Below are positions 34,585 to 46,882 of a stretch of 64,000 nt of DNA, one piece after another (the first letter of the stretch is position 1; every line of letters begins with the position of its first letter). The position numbers and the translations under genes are program-made. Source of the stretch: Fragilariopsis cylindrus CCMP1102 (Eukaryota; Bacillariophyta; Bacillariophyceae; Bacillariales; Bacillariaceae). The stretch covers positions 1-64,000 of the forward strand of contig FMBT01000380.1 of assembly GCA_900095095.1 (NCBI GenBank). The letters run 5' to 3'. The notes under the pieces are model-generated. The model had not been told where the DNA came from, ran no database searches, and was given only the letters and a program-made list of their open reading frames with translations.

Positions 34585-36735
34585 ATAATACATAATAATA
34601 TAGACTATAATAATAAAGGGTTGTTGTTCAGTACAGATGGGAAAGTCACTGTACCAAGATATTGACTGTACCTGTAATTTTTACAGGATACGAAACGTCT
34701 GAAAATATCAATAATTTCAATAATATCAATAAATATGAATACATGATATATTACTTTTAGTAAAAGTACTCGGTAATGAAAAGTTTACAGTACATCACAC
34801 ACAAAAATTTTCTTCCTAGTCTGTTTCTCGAACCAAGCTATGACCCCAAGAAAGCTCTATATCGCAAATACTTTTTCCTAGTGCCAGACTGATTTCCATT
34901 CCGAGTAAATGACTAACCCAGCTTGCTTTAGTTCTGTTCTTATTGGGTCCTCCCGGGCAAATGGCGAGACTAAATTCCTAGATTTGAATTGAGTAAGAAA
35001 AGGAGCCTGCCTAGTTTGTTATTTTCAATTCTGTGTTCCTATAGTTCAGATACAGCCGAGAGTGAGCGAGTTACCGAGTAGCTTTTTTTCAGTTTCGAAC
35101 CAGGAAGTCTATATCGCAGAGTGTGCGCTTCACCCGGTTCACAATCAATGAGTGCTGTACTGATTTTGGTTGGAACCCAACTCCATCCCGAACTCCATCC
35201 CGAGTTCCATTCCGAGTTCAAATTCGTTTCAAATATTTTGCCCTGGTTGGAACCAAGCTCACTTCCAAGTGATGATTCTAGTTCTGAACCGAGTTCTCTC
35301 CCAAGTTCTTCCTATCATTTTTTCAAAATCCATGTGCTGTTCCTAGTTCAGAGCTGAGTTAGTTACCGAGTGAGTCGCTCTACAGTTTCCTACCTAGTTT
35401 TGAGCCAAGTTAAATGTCGATGCAAGCGCTATCCCTAACCTTTCTCCAAGTGAGAGCGATGATTCTCCAAGTGCGAGTGTGATAAATCGAGTGCTTTTCT
35501 AATAGCTCTACTTGTATTCAAGATGCGAGCAGTTCACCGAGTAGTGTTCCTAGTATTCACCCAAAGTACTGCTCTTATAGTTCGAGACCCGAGCTTCAGG
35601 CCTAGTCCTTCGCCAAGTTCCCATTCGGAACCGAGCACCATTCCAAACTAAGTGCTGCCATGCCAGCGCGCACCCACTAGACCTTTCTTTTGAGATACAA
35701 CTCGTTCCACGGACGATTGACAACTCTCTATTCGAAGACGAAAATGCACGCACCACAACGTATTAGACCTTACTTTTACCCAAAAAATTATGTTGTGGCT
35801 GGATATCCGGGGGAGGCGTGCCGGGTAAATGGGAACGCGTATAATAATAGTACTGTAATCTATCATAGCAGAGAGAGAGAGAAAGATATCAATACAAACA
35901 ACCACGCCGGAGACTACCAATCTAGTGAAAAAGCGACCACGATAGTTAACCCATCATCTACATTTTGGAACTGTCGTGTAATTTTATAATTAGTAGGACG
36001 CATTTTATCTTCAGGTCAATGTAAACACTGCGTGACAGCTACTATAGCAATTAAATCCAGGAACACATAATGGAGAAATCGGACGATGCGCGCGGCGGCA
36101 ATTAATGGGAGAAAAATTTGGGAATTTCCAAATATTTGTACGTTTGATTGGCTAAGTTGCTCCCACTCCCACTAACAATTGGCTAGGTTGCTCCTCGTTC
36201 GTATCGTCATACAGTATTCCATGTGTGTAGCAGGCTAGTTTAGTTGCAATATACGTGTTGTTGTTGTTGTTGTTGTTGTTGTTGCTACTGTCAGAAACAG
36301 CTACCATAGAGATTACCGTACCCTTGACGTTTCTTCATCTTTATCATCTATCTTTGGCATTTCGTCATTCATAACCACTACCCAACGGCACTACTATTGA
36401 CGTTGATGTTGGTATTGGTATTGGTATTGGTATTGTTGATGATGATGATATTGCCATAATTGTGGCCATCATTATCGAGATGTACAATTTACTGTATTGA
36501 TTCCAATATGCATGCGATAGCGTTAGTAGATAGATAGATGCAAGCTAAATGTATAGGTGATAGGTTTATTTTCAATGGATACTATATAATACTGCTACTA
36601 TTTAATATTTTATTTTTTCTCAATTGGTAACCCAGGTATGTTGAAGTTGCTTTTTCGTCCGCTCTCGCTCACTCTTTACTTCCCTTTCCACCTCATCTCA
36701 TACCGTACTTTCCCTAATCACTCATCATCATTATT
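34585..36735. other. Intergenic with degenerate minisatellite-like block
   Basis: About 34810-35680 is a GC-richer block full of degenerate CCGAGTTC/CCTAGTTC/CCAAGTTC words. (TTG)n lies at about 36257-36281 and (TATTGG)n at about 36411-36434. No gene was recognised. Confidence 0.5.
34810..35680. repeat. Degenerate 'CCNAGTTC' minisatellite-like region
   Basis: Words such as 'cccgagttccattccgagtt', 'cctagttcagagctgagtt' and 'ccaagttcccattcggaacc' recur at irregular 10-40 bp intervals. The clearest tandem part is at 35175-35225. Confidence 0.55.
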
Positions 36736-39700
36736 TCATAACAGTCCTGCACGGAGTTTGTAGGAATCATCACAAGCTAAATAACTTTCCATTTCAAATA
36801 CGTATCGGCATGTATCTGGTTCATTTGCAGAAATTATTTTATGATCAATACCGCATTTCATATATACCGTTGCAGATCGTTTTGGTCCATTCCAACATTT
36901 TGCACCATTCTCCCATTTCATTACACGGATACTGTCATCGCCGTTGTCATCCTTTTCGTATTCCATACCCGTCCATTGACCTAAATTTGTACCACCTTTA
37001 TCAGAACCTTCCTTTTGTAATGCTTTACCAAACAGACATACCTCGTACGTGTACTTACCAGCAGTAATATCAAAACATTTATCTGCAATGGTCCATATTT
37101 CACCATCCCTGCCCAGTTCATTACCATCGATACCACCAATTTCTTTCCATGTGTCATTAATAGATTTATTAATATCTTTAATTTCATCTTCTTTTGATTT
37201 TTTGGACTCTTCTAATTGATATAATCCATCAACATCAATTGGTAACTCAATAATCGATTTAAATATTGACTGTAACGGATCGCTACCATCAGGATTTCTT
37301 CGTACTGGTACAGTATAACCAAAATTATGTAGAAAAGATTCTTCATTCTCCTCTTTCTTGTCATCATCATCATTGTTGTTATATTTCGATACGAATGTCG
37401 CAATATTCTCCTTATCGTTGTCGTTTTTATCGCCAACATCATCATCGTTGTTGTTGTTGTTGTTGTTTCCACAAGAAGCTGCACTAGTACTGCTACCACC
37501 AGCAGCAAATTTTATACCTTCTTCCTCACAAAATACTTTTGCAACATCCATGAGAAATGATGGAGGATACAATATTGATTCTAATTCTAATTCTTCATCG
37601 TCGTTGTCATTGTCTTTCCCGTACTTGAGAACGGTTTGATTCGGTGGACAATACTCGGACCAAGGAGAAGAGCATGTATTCAGCATCCTGTCATGGTTGT
37701 CAGCATCATCATCATCATCCACCGATGAATTATTATTGTTTGATGCTGATTCTAATATCGAAATTATTATTTGCCATACTTGTAAGGAACTAATTTGACC
37801 ATAAAATAATGTACCAATTGCTAATCTTTTCAGATCCTCATTTGAAAATGAAATATTTTTAGAATCATCAAAAAGTAATTTTGCGGATGCACCCCAACGT
37901 AATCCTTTTTGAATAATTTGTTGTTTTTGACGTAATTTTTGACGAACCATCGTATAGAAGGTCGGATCGAATTTATTACTTTTCTCATCATCATCATCAT
38001 CATCATCGTCCTCGGTAGTAGCAGCAGCGGCATTAGTCTCATCATCGGCGATGGCAGTCGTCGTCTCATCATCTAGTACCACGTCAGCAGCAGTATCATC
38101 ATCTTCTGTTGTTACTGTGTTCTTCTCATCTTCGTCTTGACCTTCGCCGCCTTCGATCATTGTTCCTTCTTCGTCTACATTGTTATTGTTATTGTTATCA
38201 TTTTTCTTCTTCTCTTCGTCAATATCAACATCGATTGTTGGTGGTGGTGGAAGTGGGGGTGGTGGTGGTGGTGAATCTAAAATTTGATTCAATTTTTGAA
38301 TTATCTTTTCTGATTCTTGTAAATAATTTAGACGTTGAGTTATTTTTGAAAACAATCGTACTTCATTCATTAATAAATCATTTATAAATGCATCTTCTTT
38401 ACTCGTCATTTCGTCATCTACATCTACATCTAAATCAGTAGTAGTAGTAGGAGCATCATTCTCGATATCTTCATCATTGTTGTTATCATCATCTTCATTA
38501 TCCTTCAATCCTCTAGATGATGATGATGATGATGTGTCATCATAATCATAATCGTCACGGTCATTGTATAAATCGTCATCATCGTCCATCATCATATTAT
38601 CACGTTCATATTCTTCATCCATCATAAAATCATCATCGTAATGAGAATCTTCATCAAGACGACGGCCTCCCTTACGTGGTTGCGGTTTTTTTCGTTTTGT
38701 TTTTGTGTTCGTCCATCGTAATGATGGAATTGAAAATAATACTGCTACTCCATTATCATATGAAATTGCTGTTGCTGTTGCGGTATCAATGGCATTCTCA
38801 TATATAATTTGTATCATTTCACCGGTCATATTCACTTGTCCATTTATACCATTCCCATTACCAGTATCATTACCAGTATCAGTATTATCAGTATTATCAT
38901 TCTCATTACTATTATTATTGTTGTCATTATTAAAATCTTCCATCACATTCCATGTCAAACCGATATCTAATGCAGCCACACGTAATGGTGAACATGAATT
39001 TCGATGTATAGCATCATTTGGTATTTTATCTGAAAATTCATAATCATTATTACCATCATCGTTACTACTCATCATTAATTCACCAGAAATTTGACATAAA
39101 TGTATAATAAAAGTTTCTAATATATTAGTAGTAGTACTAGGCGTACTAGTACTACTCATCAATATTAATAATCCTGACAGTAATTCTATTGAGAATGGAT
39201 GTGCTACAACAATATCTTTCATTGTAATTATTCGTGACTGAACATATTGTTGTTTCGAATCATTTATAAGATTCAAAATATTTGATATATCTATTTCTAA
39301 ATCAACTATTTGTTGTTTTAAATTATCTTCAATATCTGATAATTTTTGTGTACGTAAAGTTTGAAATGTATCTATGTCAATATCACGTTGACGTGATCCG
39401 ACCATATAGGAATGTTTTATTTTTGCTTGATTTTCGCGTTCTTCTTTTAATAGTTCATCGCAATTATTTGGACAAACTGTATACTGATCTTCATCGGATC
39501 CATCACAACAATCACAGATACCATCCTGTATTCTGGACAGGGGTAATATTAATTTGGATTGTTGTGGACAGACATAATATACATCATTAGTTGTAGTAAT
39601 TTCTGGTAAAGAACTGTTTTGTGCGTGTTTCCAGGAAAGAGAAAGAGAGGAATAATGAAAAAGAACGAGATATACAGCAGTGTGATGTGAGAACAACAAT

Positions 39701-40352
39701 AATACTTTTCTGTTGAGGGGTGATGGTGTGACTAGAAAAGACGTGGAGTAAAATCCGACCTTGGTACACTACTACTGAAGATTACTGCCATTATTCATTC
39801 ATTCGTTTTCTATGGATGGATTGGAAACGTATATAGACACAAAAGCATAACGTAAAACATAACGTAAAACATAACGTAAAACGTAACGTAGAACGTAGAA
39901 ACATAGAAACGTAACGTATAAACGTATACGTATCCATATACGTACCTCGATGATATACTACTACCCATACCCACACCTGGCCATGATTTGGATCCAGAAC
40001 AGGCATTGGTATTTGGTTCATCAGTCATTCCATTTTCATTACCCAATGGACAATCACAATATCCATCATTAATCCATGATTGTGGTATATATTTTGGTAT
40101 TGGTGCTTCTTCTGTTGTAGATGATAGTGATGATGCTGCTGATGCTGTCCATCCAGAGGAACATTTTATATTTGATAATAGTAACAATTCATCATCATTA
40201 TTAACTGCAGCGGCAGCAGCGTGTACATCATGACGAGGAAGACCACCAATCGTCAATAATGACAGCAATAATAATAATACCAACGAAGTTGTTACTGGCA
40301 CTACTACTCTCCGACGACGACGATGACGATGACACTTTCTCATTCTGGCCAT
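36736..40352 (-). CDS. PRKCSH: Glucosidase II beta subunit (ER glycoprotein processing)
   Basis: Exons 40352-39946 and 39613-36736 give 1094 residues, about twice the usual 500-550. A basic N-terminus plus hydrophobic core (VVVPVTTSLVLLLLLSLLTI) is the signal peptide. The paired Cys-rich repeats of the family follow: DGYCDCPLGNENGMTDEPNT...CSG, then across the intron YYVCPQQSKLILPLSRIQDG and ICDCCDGSDE. A helical region leads to huge Asp/Glu/Asn/Pro inserts (a proline run near 38240-38270). The C-terminal MRH lectin domain is clear: CFDITAGKYTYEVCLFGKA, LGQWTGMEYEKDD, NGAKCWNGPKRSATVYMKC, CRYVFEMESYLAC. The beta subunit retains the catalytic alpha subunit in the ER and presents mannose arms for glucose trimming. 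The acidic inserts may bind calcium. There is no obvious HDEL-type end (it ends KLRAGLL). Confidence 0.92.
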
Positions 40353-41253
40353 AATACTTTCTATTATATTTTATGAAAGAGGCTTTTATTGTAAAAAAAT
40401 CACAATCACACAAGATTTTGTCTTTTTTCTTCACTTAATATAGCAGACCAAATAATAATCGATTCAACGGAGGTAGGAAAGTAAAACGAAAGCAAAGCAA
40501 AGCAAGCACACAGCACCTCAAGCAGTCTCTTTTTGCTCCTTGTCTGTCTCCTGTTGCAGTAGCGTCGTTCGTTGTCTTTCTACTACCTTAAATAGAAAGC
40601 TCAGATCTTGTTTATTATATTGTGTCGTCAGTCGTTCTTATTGTTGTTGTTGTTGTCGTGAAGATTTTGTTGTGGTGGTCATTACTACTACCGCACAAGT
40701 ACAAGTACAGAGAAGAAGAATGCTGGAAACAAAAGTGGAAGCGTTCTTGTGCGTCCCGTCCGTTCATAACATTCGCAGCAATGTAGGAATAGTAGTAGTA
40801 GTACTGTATGTACATATGGTACGGGCTTTTTTCTATTGCTCCTCCTACAGCACAGATGACTGACTGACTGATTCTCTATAACGGGACTGAATAATTGACT
40901 TACTTACGGTTGTTAACTAGATTAAAATCCACGACTGAAGTAGCTTTATTTTCAATTTGCGCGTCGTTGTGTTGCGTGAAACGATAAATCATGACTGAGT
41001 CTACACGTGGAAGGATTTATCTTGGAACCCAACAAGTACGGACGGACAAGACTTTTCACAAATCCAACACTAGCATAGACACAACAAAAAGCACAACGAC
41101 GACAAGACATGCAACAAGCATCGCATTTCCGCTATCTCAACACATCTCGACAAAAGAATTAAGAACAAATAATAACAAACTACTATTATAACTAATATAA
41201 ACAGACAAGAACAAGACAACAGCAAAAACAAGAAACAACAACTTCAAGATAAG
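40353..41253. other. Divergent promoter between glucosidase II beta and SPC3
   Basis: Two ER secretory genes start on opposite strands here. It holds a (GCAAA)n patch at about 40488-40508 and a TACTGTA at about 40804. ORFs at 40540-40863 and 40991-41191 look spurious; the latter would lie in the SPC3 leader. Confidence 0.45.
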
Positions 41254-42380
41254 ATGCATACTGTCTGGGTACGATTAAATGCTGTAGTCTTTTTTGGATT
41301 AACAGTATTATTAGGATTAAGTTGTTTAGCTGGATTTTCGAAAATTATGCATTCACAAATGCATCAACCCAGTAAGTTATATAAGTTATGTTAATAAGTT
41401 ATGTTCTTAAAATTTAATTTATTTACTTTCGTGAAACCGAACCCGAGCGAAATGATTTGAATCGATTCGAATCGATTGGATGACGGTATGGTACTAGTAG
41501 TGGTACCGCTAGTAATCTTTTGTGTATCTGCGTCTGTCACGGTTGATTTTTGATATCGTTGGAGACTGAATCGAATCAAATCGGGGGGTCATAAAATCTA
41601 TTTCTTACAACAATGTTATACGTCTAATAGTTAGTAGTAATGGGGATGTTATTTCTTAAAGACATCCAGTGCCGCTTTTTTGCTGCAACGAGTGGCATGC
41701 CATGCCGTGTCGGTTATACTGCAACGATGAGATGTGATACGATACTTTGCTCGTTCCGCAGCGGCTCTGTCACCGTTTTAAAAAAAACTACCGTTTTATT
41801 ATTCTTTACTATCCTTTTCTCTAACCCTTGTGTTTACCTTTCGTCTCTTCTCTCTCTTTCTCTCGCATCAAATCAATCATCACTTGCACGAATCCCACAA
41901 CATTAACAAAAAAAAAAACATAACAAAATTAAATTTATGTATAAATATATAGTTATTGAAACATTAGAATTACAAACATTACGGTCGATTAAAAGTCATG
42001 GTGGTGTCGATCGTGCATTATTAAGTTTTAATATTGACGCGGATATGAATCCAGCCTTTCATTGGAATGTGAAACAATTATTTGTGTATGTAGTAGCAAG
42101 TTATACCACTCCCAGTAAAGAAATTAATAATGTTGTTATTTGGGATACGATTATTGAAAATATTGATTCCACAAAAAAAAAACATATTCAACAAACGAAT
42201 GTATTTGTGAAATATGCGTTAGTTGATCAAGGGAATGAATTACGTGGCAAGGATGTGACATTAAAATTAATGTGGGATCATATGCCTATTACTGGATTTG
42301 TTTATATGGATGAACAAAAAAATTTAGATCCTTCTATGTCGACCTTTACCTTACCATCGGAATATTCGAGTTTAAAATAA
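41254..42380 (+). CDS. SPCS3: Signal peptidase complex subunit 3 (SPC22/23)
   Basis: Exons 41254-41371 and 41953-42380 give 181 residues, exactly the family size. The N-terminal MHTVWVRLNAVVFFGLTVLL runs into a single membrane anchor. The lumenal part has the family core: LSFNIDADMNPAFHWNVKQL, then FVYVVASYTTP, NNVVIWDTII, LVDQGNELRG and VTLKLMWDHMPITG. The intron is 581 bp. SPC3 is the lumenal accessory subunit essential for cleavage of signal peptides at the ER membrane. It starts head-to-head with the glucosidase II beta gene. Confidence 0.95.
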
Positions 42381-42431
42381 AATTAGTAATAAAGTAGTAA
42401 AATAGTAAATAGTAATAAAATAGTAAGTAAA

Positions 42432-43400
42432 CTAATATTTGAAACTGCAAAAAGTACATTTAATAGTACCATGGGATATGGTAGTACAAGAGGTGCAAGG
42501 TTGCTCTCGTTGTCGTTGTCGTTGTCGTTGCTCACTATCATAATCACCAAAATAATTATATTAGTAGTACTAGTAGTAGCATAGTATTGTGGTGAAGAAG
42601 AGAAACCAACATTATTGTTACTGTCATTGAAAGAAGGAAGATGTTTATCGTTTTCATAATAATAATAGAAATCATCATTATCATCATCCTCATTATTGAT
42701 AGTATTCCCCGCAACCACTTCTCCTCTTCCTCCTCGTAGTTGTTGTCCCTCTCCTCTTGAACGAAGTGTACTTCAATTGGTGGTTCATAGTGGTGGTGGT
42801 CGGCGTGTGGAATTTTTCGCTTTTTTTTACTTTTTATTTTTATCCCCGATGTTCTCGCCTTCAACTATTGGGTCATTATATATTACCATCTATTGGATCA
42901 TTATCAATATCACCATAATAGTATTGATCCTGTTCATTTGTATACCCATCAGTTGGTAAATCATCATCATCGCCCCACGAATCTTTAATCATTATCTTTA
43001 GTATGAGTTTCAGTACGACCATTTTCAGACGACTACTTCTCTTCCTCCTCACTTTTGCATCGTTATCATTGTCAATCGTAACGGTCGTTGTTGGTGTTGC
43101 TACCGGTACTGCGGTAGTCGTCGTCATCGTCACTGTCGTCGTGATTGTTGGTTCGACGACGGCAGTCGGTGTGCTATCGCTGATCGTTGACGATGATGAT
43201 GGTGATGTTGTTATATCAGCCGTTGAAGGAGACATTGATGGAATAGCAGATGATGTAAATGAATCCAAACCATTGTTGTTGATTTTGTTGTTGCATACCA
43301 GAGTTGTTTATTTTGTTTTTTTCTGTTTGACTACTACTTTCTTGTCCATTCCCATTACCTATTCCTATTACTACCGAAGAAAATACATAGTAAGTAAAAT
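42432..43400 (-). pseudogene. Frameshifted low-complexity coding remnant with CxxC pairs
   Basis: The minus strand carries coding-like sequence from about 43400 (SSVVIGIGNGNGQESSSQTE) through DSFTSSAIPSMSPSTADITT, the KVRRKRSSRLK stretch and DHHHYEPPIEVHFVQEERDN to a plausible end EQPCTSCTTISHGTIKCTFC SFKY with a stop at 42432. At least four frame changes are needed. The closing CxxC-x(9)-CxxC resembles a zinc ribbon. It is either a decayed gene or one damaged by indels in repeats. Confidence 0.4.
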
Positions 43401-43512
43401 AATATTATTAAACTACAAAAAAGTGTAAGATAAATACATGAATGAAATAAAATAAGATAAGATAAAAGATTATCTATTATTTATTTTCTACTGTCGTACT
43501 AGTAAAGAAAGT

Positions 43513-44458
43513 TTACCAACATAAAGAAAGTTTACCAACATCAAATTCAAAGTCTACAACGTCAACTATGATAGTATCGTTCCGTCCGATCGGACTATTG
43601 GGAACGGATCCTACCCATAATTTTCCATCTTCCCTTCCAACAAGATAATCATCAGGATCGATCGGAATTCCATTATGGGTCATTTCATAGAATTCCTCAT
43701 ATTCTTCCCGAGGTCGTGTCAACCCTAATTTGTATCGTAACTTTTCTAATGAAGGGATTTCTTTATCACCACGAATTACTGCATCACGAATTTCTTTGGC
43801 ATAAGGCTTATGGTACTTATTCAAAATTTGCACTTGCTTACATTCATTCCTGTGTTTGCCTTCCTCCCAATGTATAGTCTGACACTCTTCACTACAATAA
43901 CAATACACGCTACAACCTTCACATTGTTGGAGTGTAAATGTTTTGGTATCCGTTTTAGAACATATAACACATTCTCGTTCCACCCCTAGACCTTTTTTAA
44001 AATTTTTGCATTGCATTCGATGCACCCGACCGGTACCGTTATATAGTTTGCTGGCGAATTCCCCCCAGTAGAAATGCAATGCATCCTCCCTGCCATAAAA
44101 TCCCTCCAACAACCTCCATGTAGATGAATAATTTCCACGAATTGCTCCTTCCAAAATCCATGGAAGAGCTAAATGTATACGTTTCCCGTCTGAGGCATTC
44201 AAATGTATAGACCCCATAGATTGCATGCTATGTACGCACTCATTTTCTGTGATGCCTCGTTTGAATAACTCATATTGTTCTCTGTAACTAATGTTATCAG
44301 TATCTGCCATTGCTTGAACAAACGTGTCCGATTTTGGTAACTGATTTTGCAGTGCTAGCACCTTTTCTCGTGCCAGCGCCTTTTCTAGTCTTAGCGCCTT
44401 TTCTTCTGCCGTCTCTGCTATTGGATCTTCGGTTGAAAATGTTGTTGCAACTGCAGCA

Positions 44459-44491
<33 letters not shown>

Positions 44492-44568
44492 GTAACTTCT
44501 GCTGTCGCAGCCGCCTTGTTTTTAATATTGCGTTTTTTTTCCTGTCGCAATTTTTGTTTCCGTCCCAT
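43513..44568 (-). CDS. MYND zinc-finger protein
   Basis: 351 residues, no intron. The N-terminus is basic (MGRKQKLRQEKKRNIKNK), followed by an Ala run and a Glu/Lys/Leu helix repeating LEKALAREKVLAL. A middle domain (ENECVHSMQSMGSIHLNAS ... YSSTWRLLEGFYGREDALHF YWGEFASKLYNGTGRV) precedes the MYND finger at about residues 200-243: CVICSKT, then CEGCSVYCYCSEECQTIHW and HRNEC, with all seven Cys and the His present. The C-terminal KLGLTRPREEYEEFYEM block recurs in other algal MYND proteins. MYND fingers bind proline-containing partner peptides. The family is large in diatoms and its targets are unknown. No SET domain is attached. Confidence 0.85.
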
Positions 44569-45159
44569 CGTGTCGTTTCTCGTTTTCTTTCTTGTTGAGA
44601 GTAAGCCTGCCTGTGTATTATGAGTGTCTTAGGTCAAAGTCGTATTGGTACAGTACTAGTAGCTGAATATCGGGGATCCTTACAAGTCCTCTGTCGATGT
44701 AGTTGAGATGGCACTCGTCTAATTTATTATTTATTGTTTTCAATCTCAATTGCTTTGCTTTTACTATGCAATTTCAGGCAATAGCCCTGTCGGCAACTTA
44801 TGACTGACTCGACTCACTCGAACAACAAATTAAAATAATAACTCGATGGTTTTGCCGAACCACCAATATTCACTTGTTCCCATATTTTTGTTATCAAAAG
44901 TTGATGGCGCATCAAAACTCTTATCTAAAACTAAATAAAAGCCTAACCGTTAACTAATACTATTATTATTTATGTAAATACCGGTAAGCCCAAACAAATT
45001 ACTATAGGCGGAACGCGATTGCCAAGCAAGATCAAAGATCCCCAATGTCCAAACATTTAGAATTTACCAAGAAACATACCTACTTCTATTATTACAGTTA
45101 CAAAACAAATTTAGATAAAATAGAATAAAACAAAACAAAAGCACAAATAATCACCAACC
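44569..45159. other. Intergenic, promoter of the Cys-rich secreted protein
   Basis: Divergent region between the MYND gene and the secreted protein gene. Nothing specific was recognised. Confidence 0.4.
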
Positions 45160-46882
45160 ATGATGTTTCGTATTGCTGCTGTTACTACCTTCCTCGTTCT
45201 TGCTGTCGTGTCCACATCTTCTATCGTCGTTGAAGCAAAAGTTGATCGCTCTATTACTTGTTACGATTATTCGGATGTGTTTAACAACTTTAACCTGAAG
45301 GGGATTGAGTGTACCGGACGTAAATTGTTATTTCGAATCAAAAATCATTTTCGTTTGCAAAACAAAAATCCAGATACTAAAGTCAAATGTCGCGGTGGAT
45401 TAGATCGTGAATTGATGGCACTAACCAATACAACAAAAAATAGTGATGCTAAGCGTCAGTTGCAATTTTTATGTGATGATGCGTTACTTGATGCATCCGT
45501 CGAAGCAGCGATGTCACTGAAAAGCACATGGGGATCTCTTGAAAGTGAACCGCATTCAATCAGTACGTATTGTACAACAAGCACGAGAGTCCATAGTCGA
45601 TTGATTTTCTACCCAGTTCATTATCATCTAATATACGACTTTTCTTTTTCTTTTCTTTTTTTTCTTCTCGACAGATTTAGAAGAATTCTTTGAAGGTAAA
45701 GGATACCTTAACAAAGAAACAGGTAACTTTCAACAAGATGCAAATGATTTCTTGAAACGTGGTGGACATGAACGATTTAATTATATTGGTGATGATCCAC
45801 GTGAAAATGACCATTATAGCACCAGTGAAGCATCGTATCATGGAGGGGAAGCTATTTTACAATTCTATACAAATGAAGCGAGATCTGCATTCTTAGATGC
45901 ACCAACGGCTGGTTTTCAAAAGGGATGCAATGCCACTAATGCTGCCGTATGTTGCTGGCAACGTGACCGACAGGTAAGTGCTCATGTCTATGTGTGTGTG
46001 TGCTGTGTGTGTTGTTGTTGTTTATCCTTATGTATTAAAGTGCTATAGTTATTGATTTGAATAATGTCATGTGTGTTTTCTAACAGGATTTTTTTTCTTT
46101 TTGTTTCTTCTTTTAATTTCCGACAGTATTTTGATAAAAATGGAAACTGTGCTCGTCAAGACTGTGCGAAATCCAATCCGGGTGACAACACTGATGTGTG
46201 CTGGACGGAAGTTGTTGATGACACCGATAGTCCGTACCCCTACCCAGGGGGGGTTACCGAACAGGATTTGCACTGCCATGGAATGGCTTGGTCGACCTTA
46301 GAGGACACATCTGGTGACGTCAACGCAAACGCTAGATGGAACAACCTATTCTTTGTTAGTATGTACGATCATTTGTATACTCGTGGATACGCCGAATCGA
46401 TCACTGATGATCCATTAATTGCTGGTGAGCAGGCAATGTGTGGCTGTGTCGAAGATATGAGTGCAGTTATTGCACGTGCCGATTGTACTGAGGCCGTGGG
46501 ACGTACCAATTATACAGCTAGCTTGGACGATGGAAAGTTGGTCATTGAACATGTCCCAGGTTCTTTCCGAATGCAGTTCCGTGCATGTGAGGGATTTAAT
46601 TATGATGATACTATCAGTCCAGAGCAATATGATGAAGATTATGATCTCAGTCCTGATGTACGTAGTGATAATGACTTATCTGCATTCGTTTTCCGTCAAT
46701 ACTTGGAAGGCAAAATTGACAAAGATCATGTTTCAGAGTATGAAAAAACTATTGTCGGGTATCGTAATACAACTGTCAATGATAGCGATGAGGAACGAAA
46801 TAAAGTCTGCGAAGAAAAGTTCAACTCGAAATTCCCTAATACTGAATACAAAGAAAAGGTTATTGTTGTCACAACGGTGTAG
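45160..46882 (+). CDS. Cys-rich secreted protein, diatom-type, function unknown
   Basis: Exons 45160-45562, 45675-45973 and 46127-46882 give 485 residues. The signal peptide is MMFRIAAVTTFLVLAVVSTSSIVVEA. The most conserved-looking part crosses intron 2: FQKGCNATNAAVCCWQRDRQ / YFDKNGNCARQDCAKSNPGD, then CW. The block after it reads DLHCHGMAWSTLED, NNLFFVSMYDHLYTRGYAES and CGCVEDMSAVIARADCTEAV. Thirteen or more Cys imply a disulfide-bonded extracellular or wall protein. I know similar sequences from other diatoms but no function for them. No enzyme motif or membrane anchor is visible. Confidence 0.75.

Noticed and set aside
40540-41191. ORFs at 40540-40863 and 40991-41191
   Set aside because: Cys/Ser-rich or Thr-rich translation of microsatellites in the divergent promoter; the second would lie in the SPC3 leader.
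42876-43268. Minus-strand ORF of 130 codons taken as an independent small gene
   Set aside because: Coding-like sequence continues on both sides in other frames, so it is treated as part of a frameshifted remnant.
43003-43428. Plus-strand ORF with hydrophobic Val/Thr runs
   Set aside because: Antisense of the Thr/Ser-rich minus-strand remnant; hydrophobicity is an artefact of complementary GTT/GTC codons.
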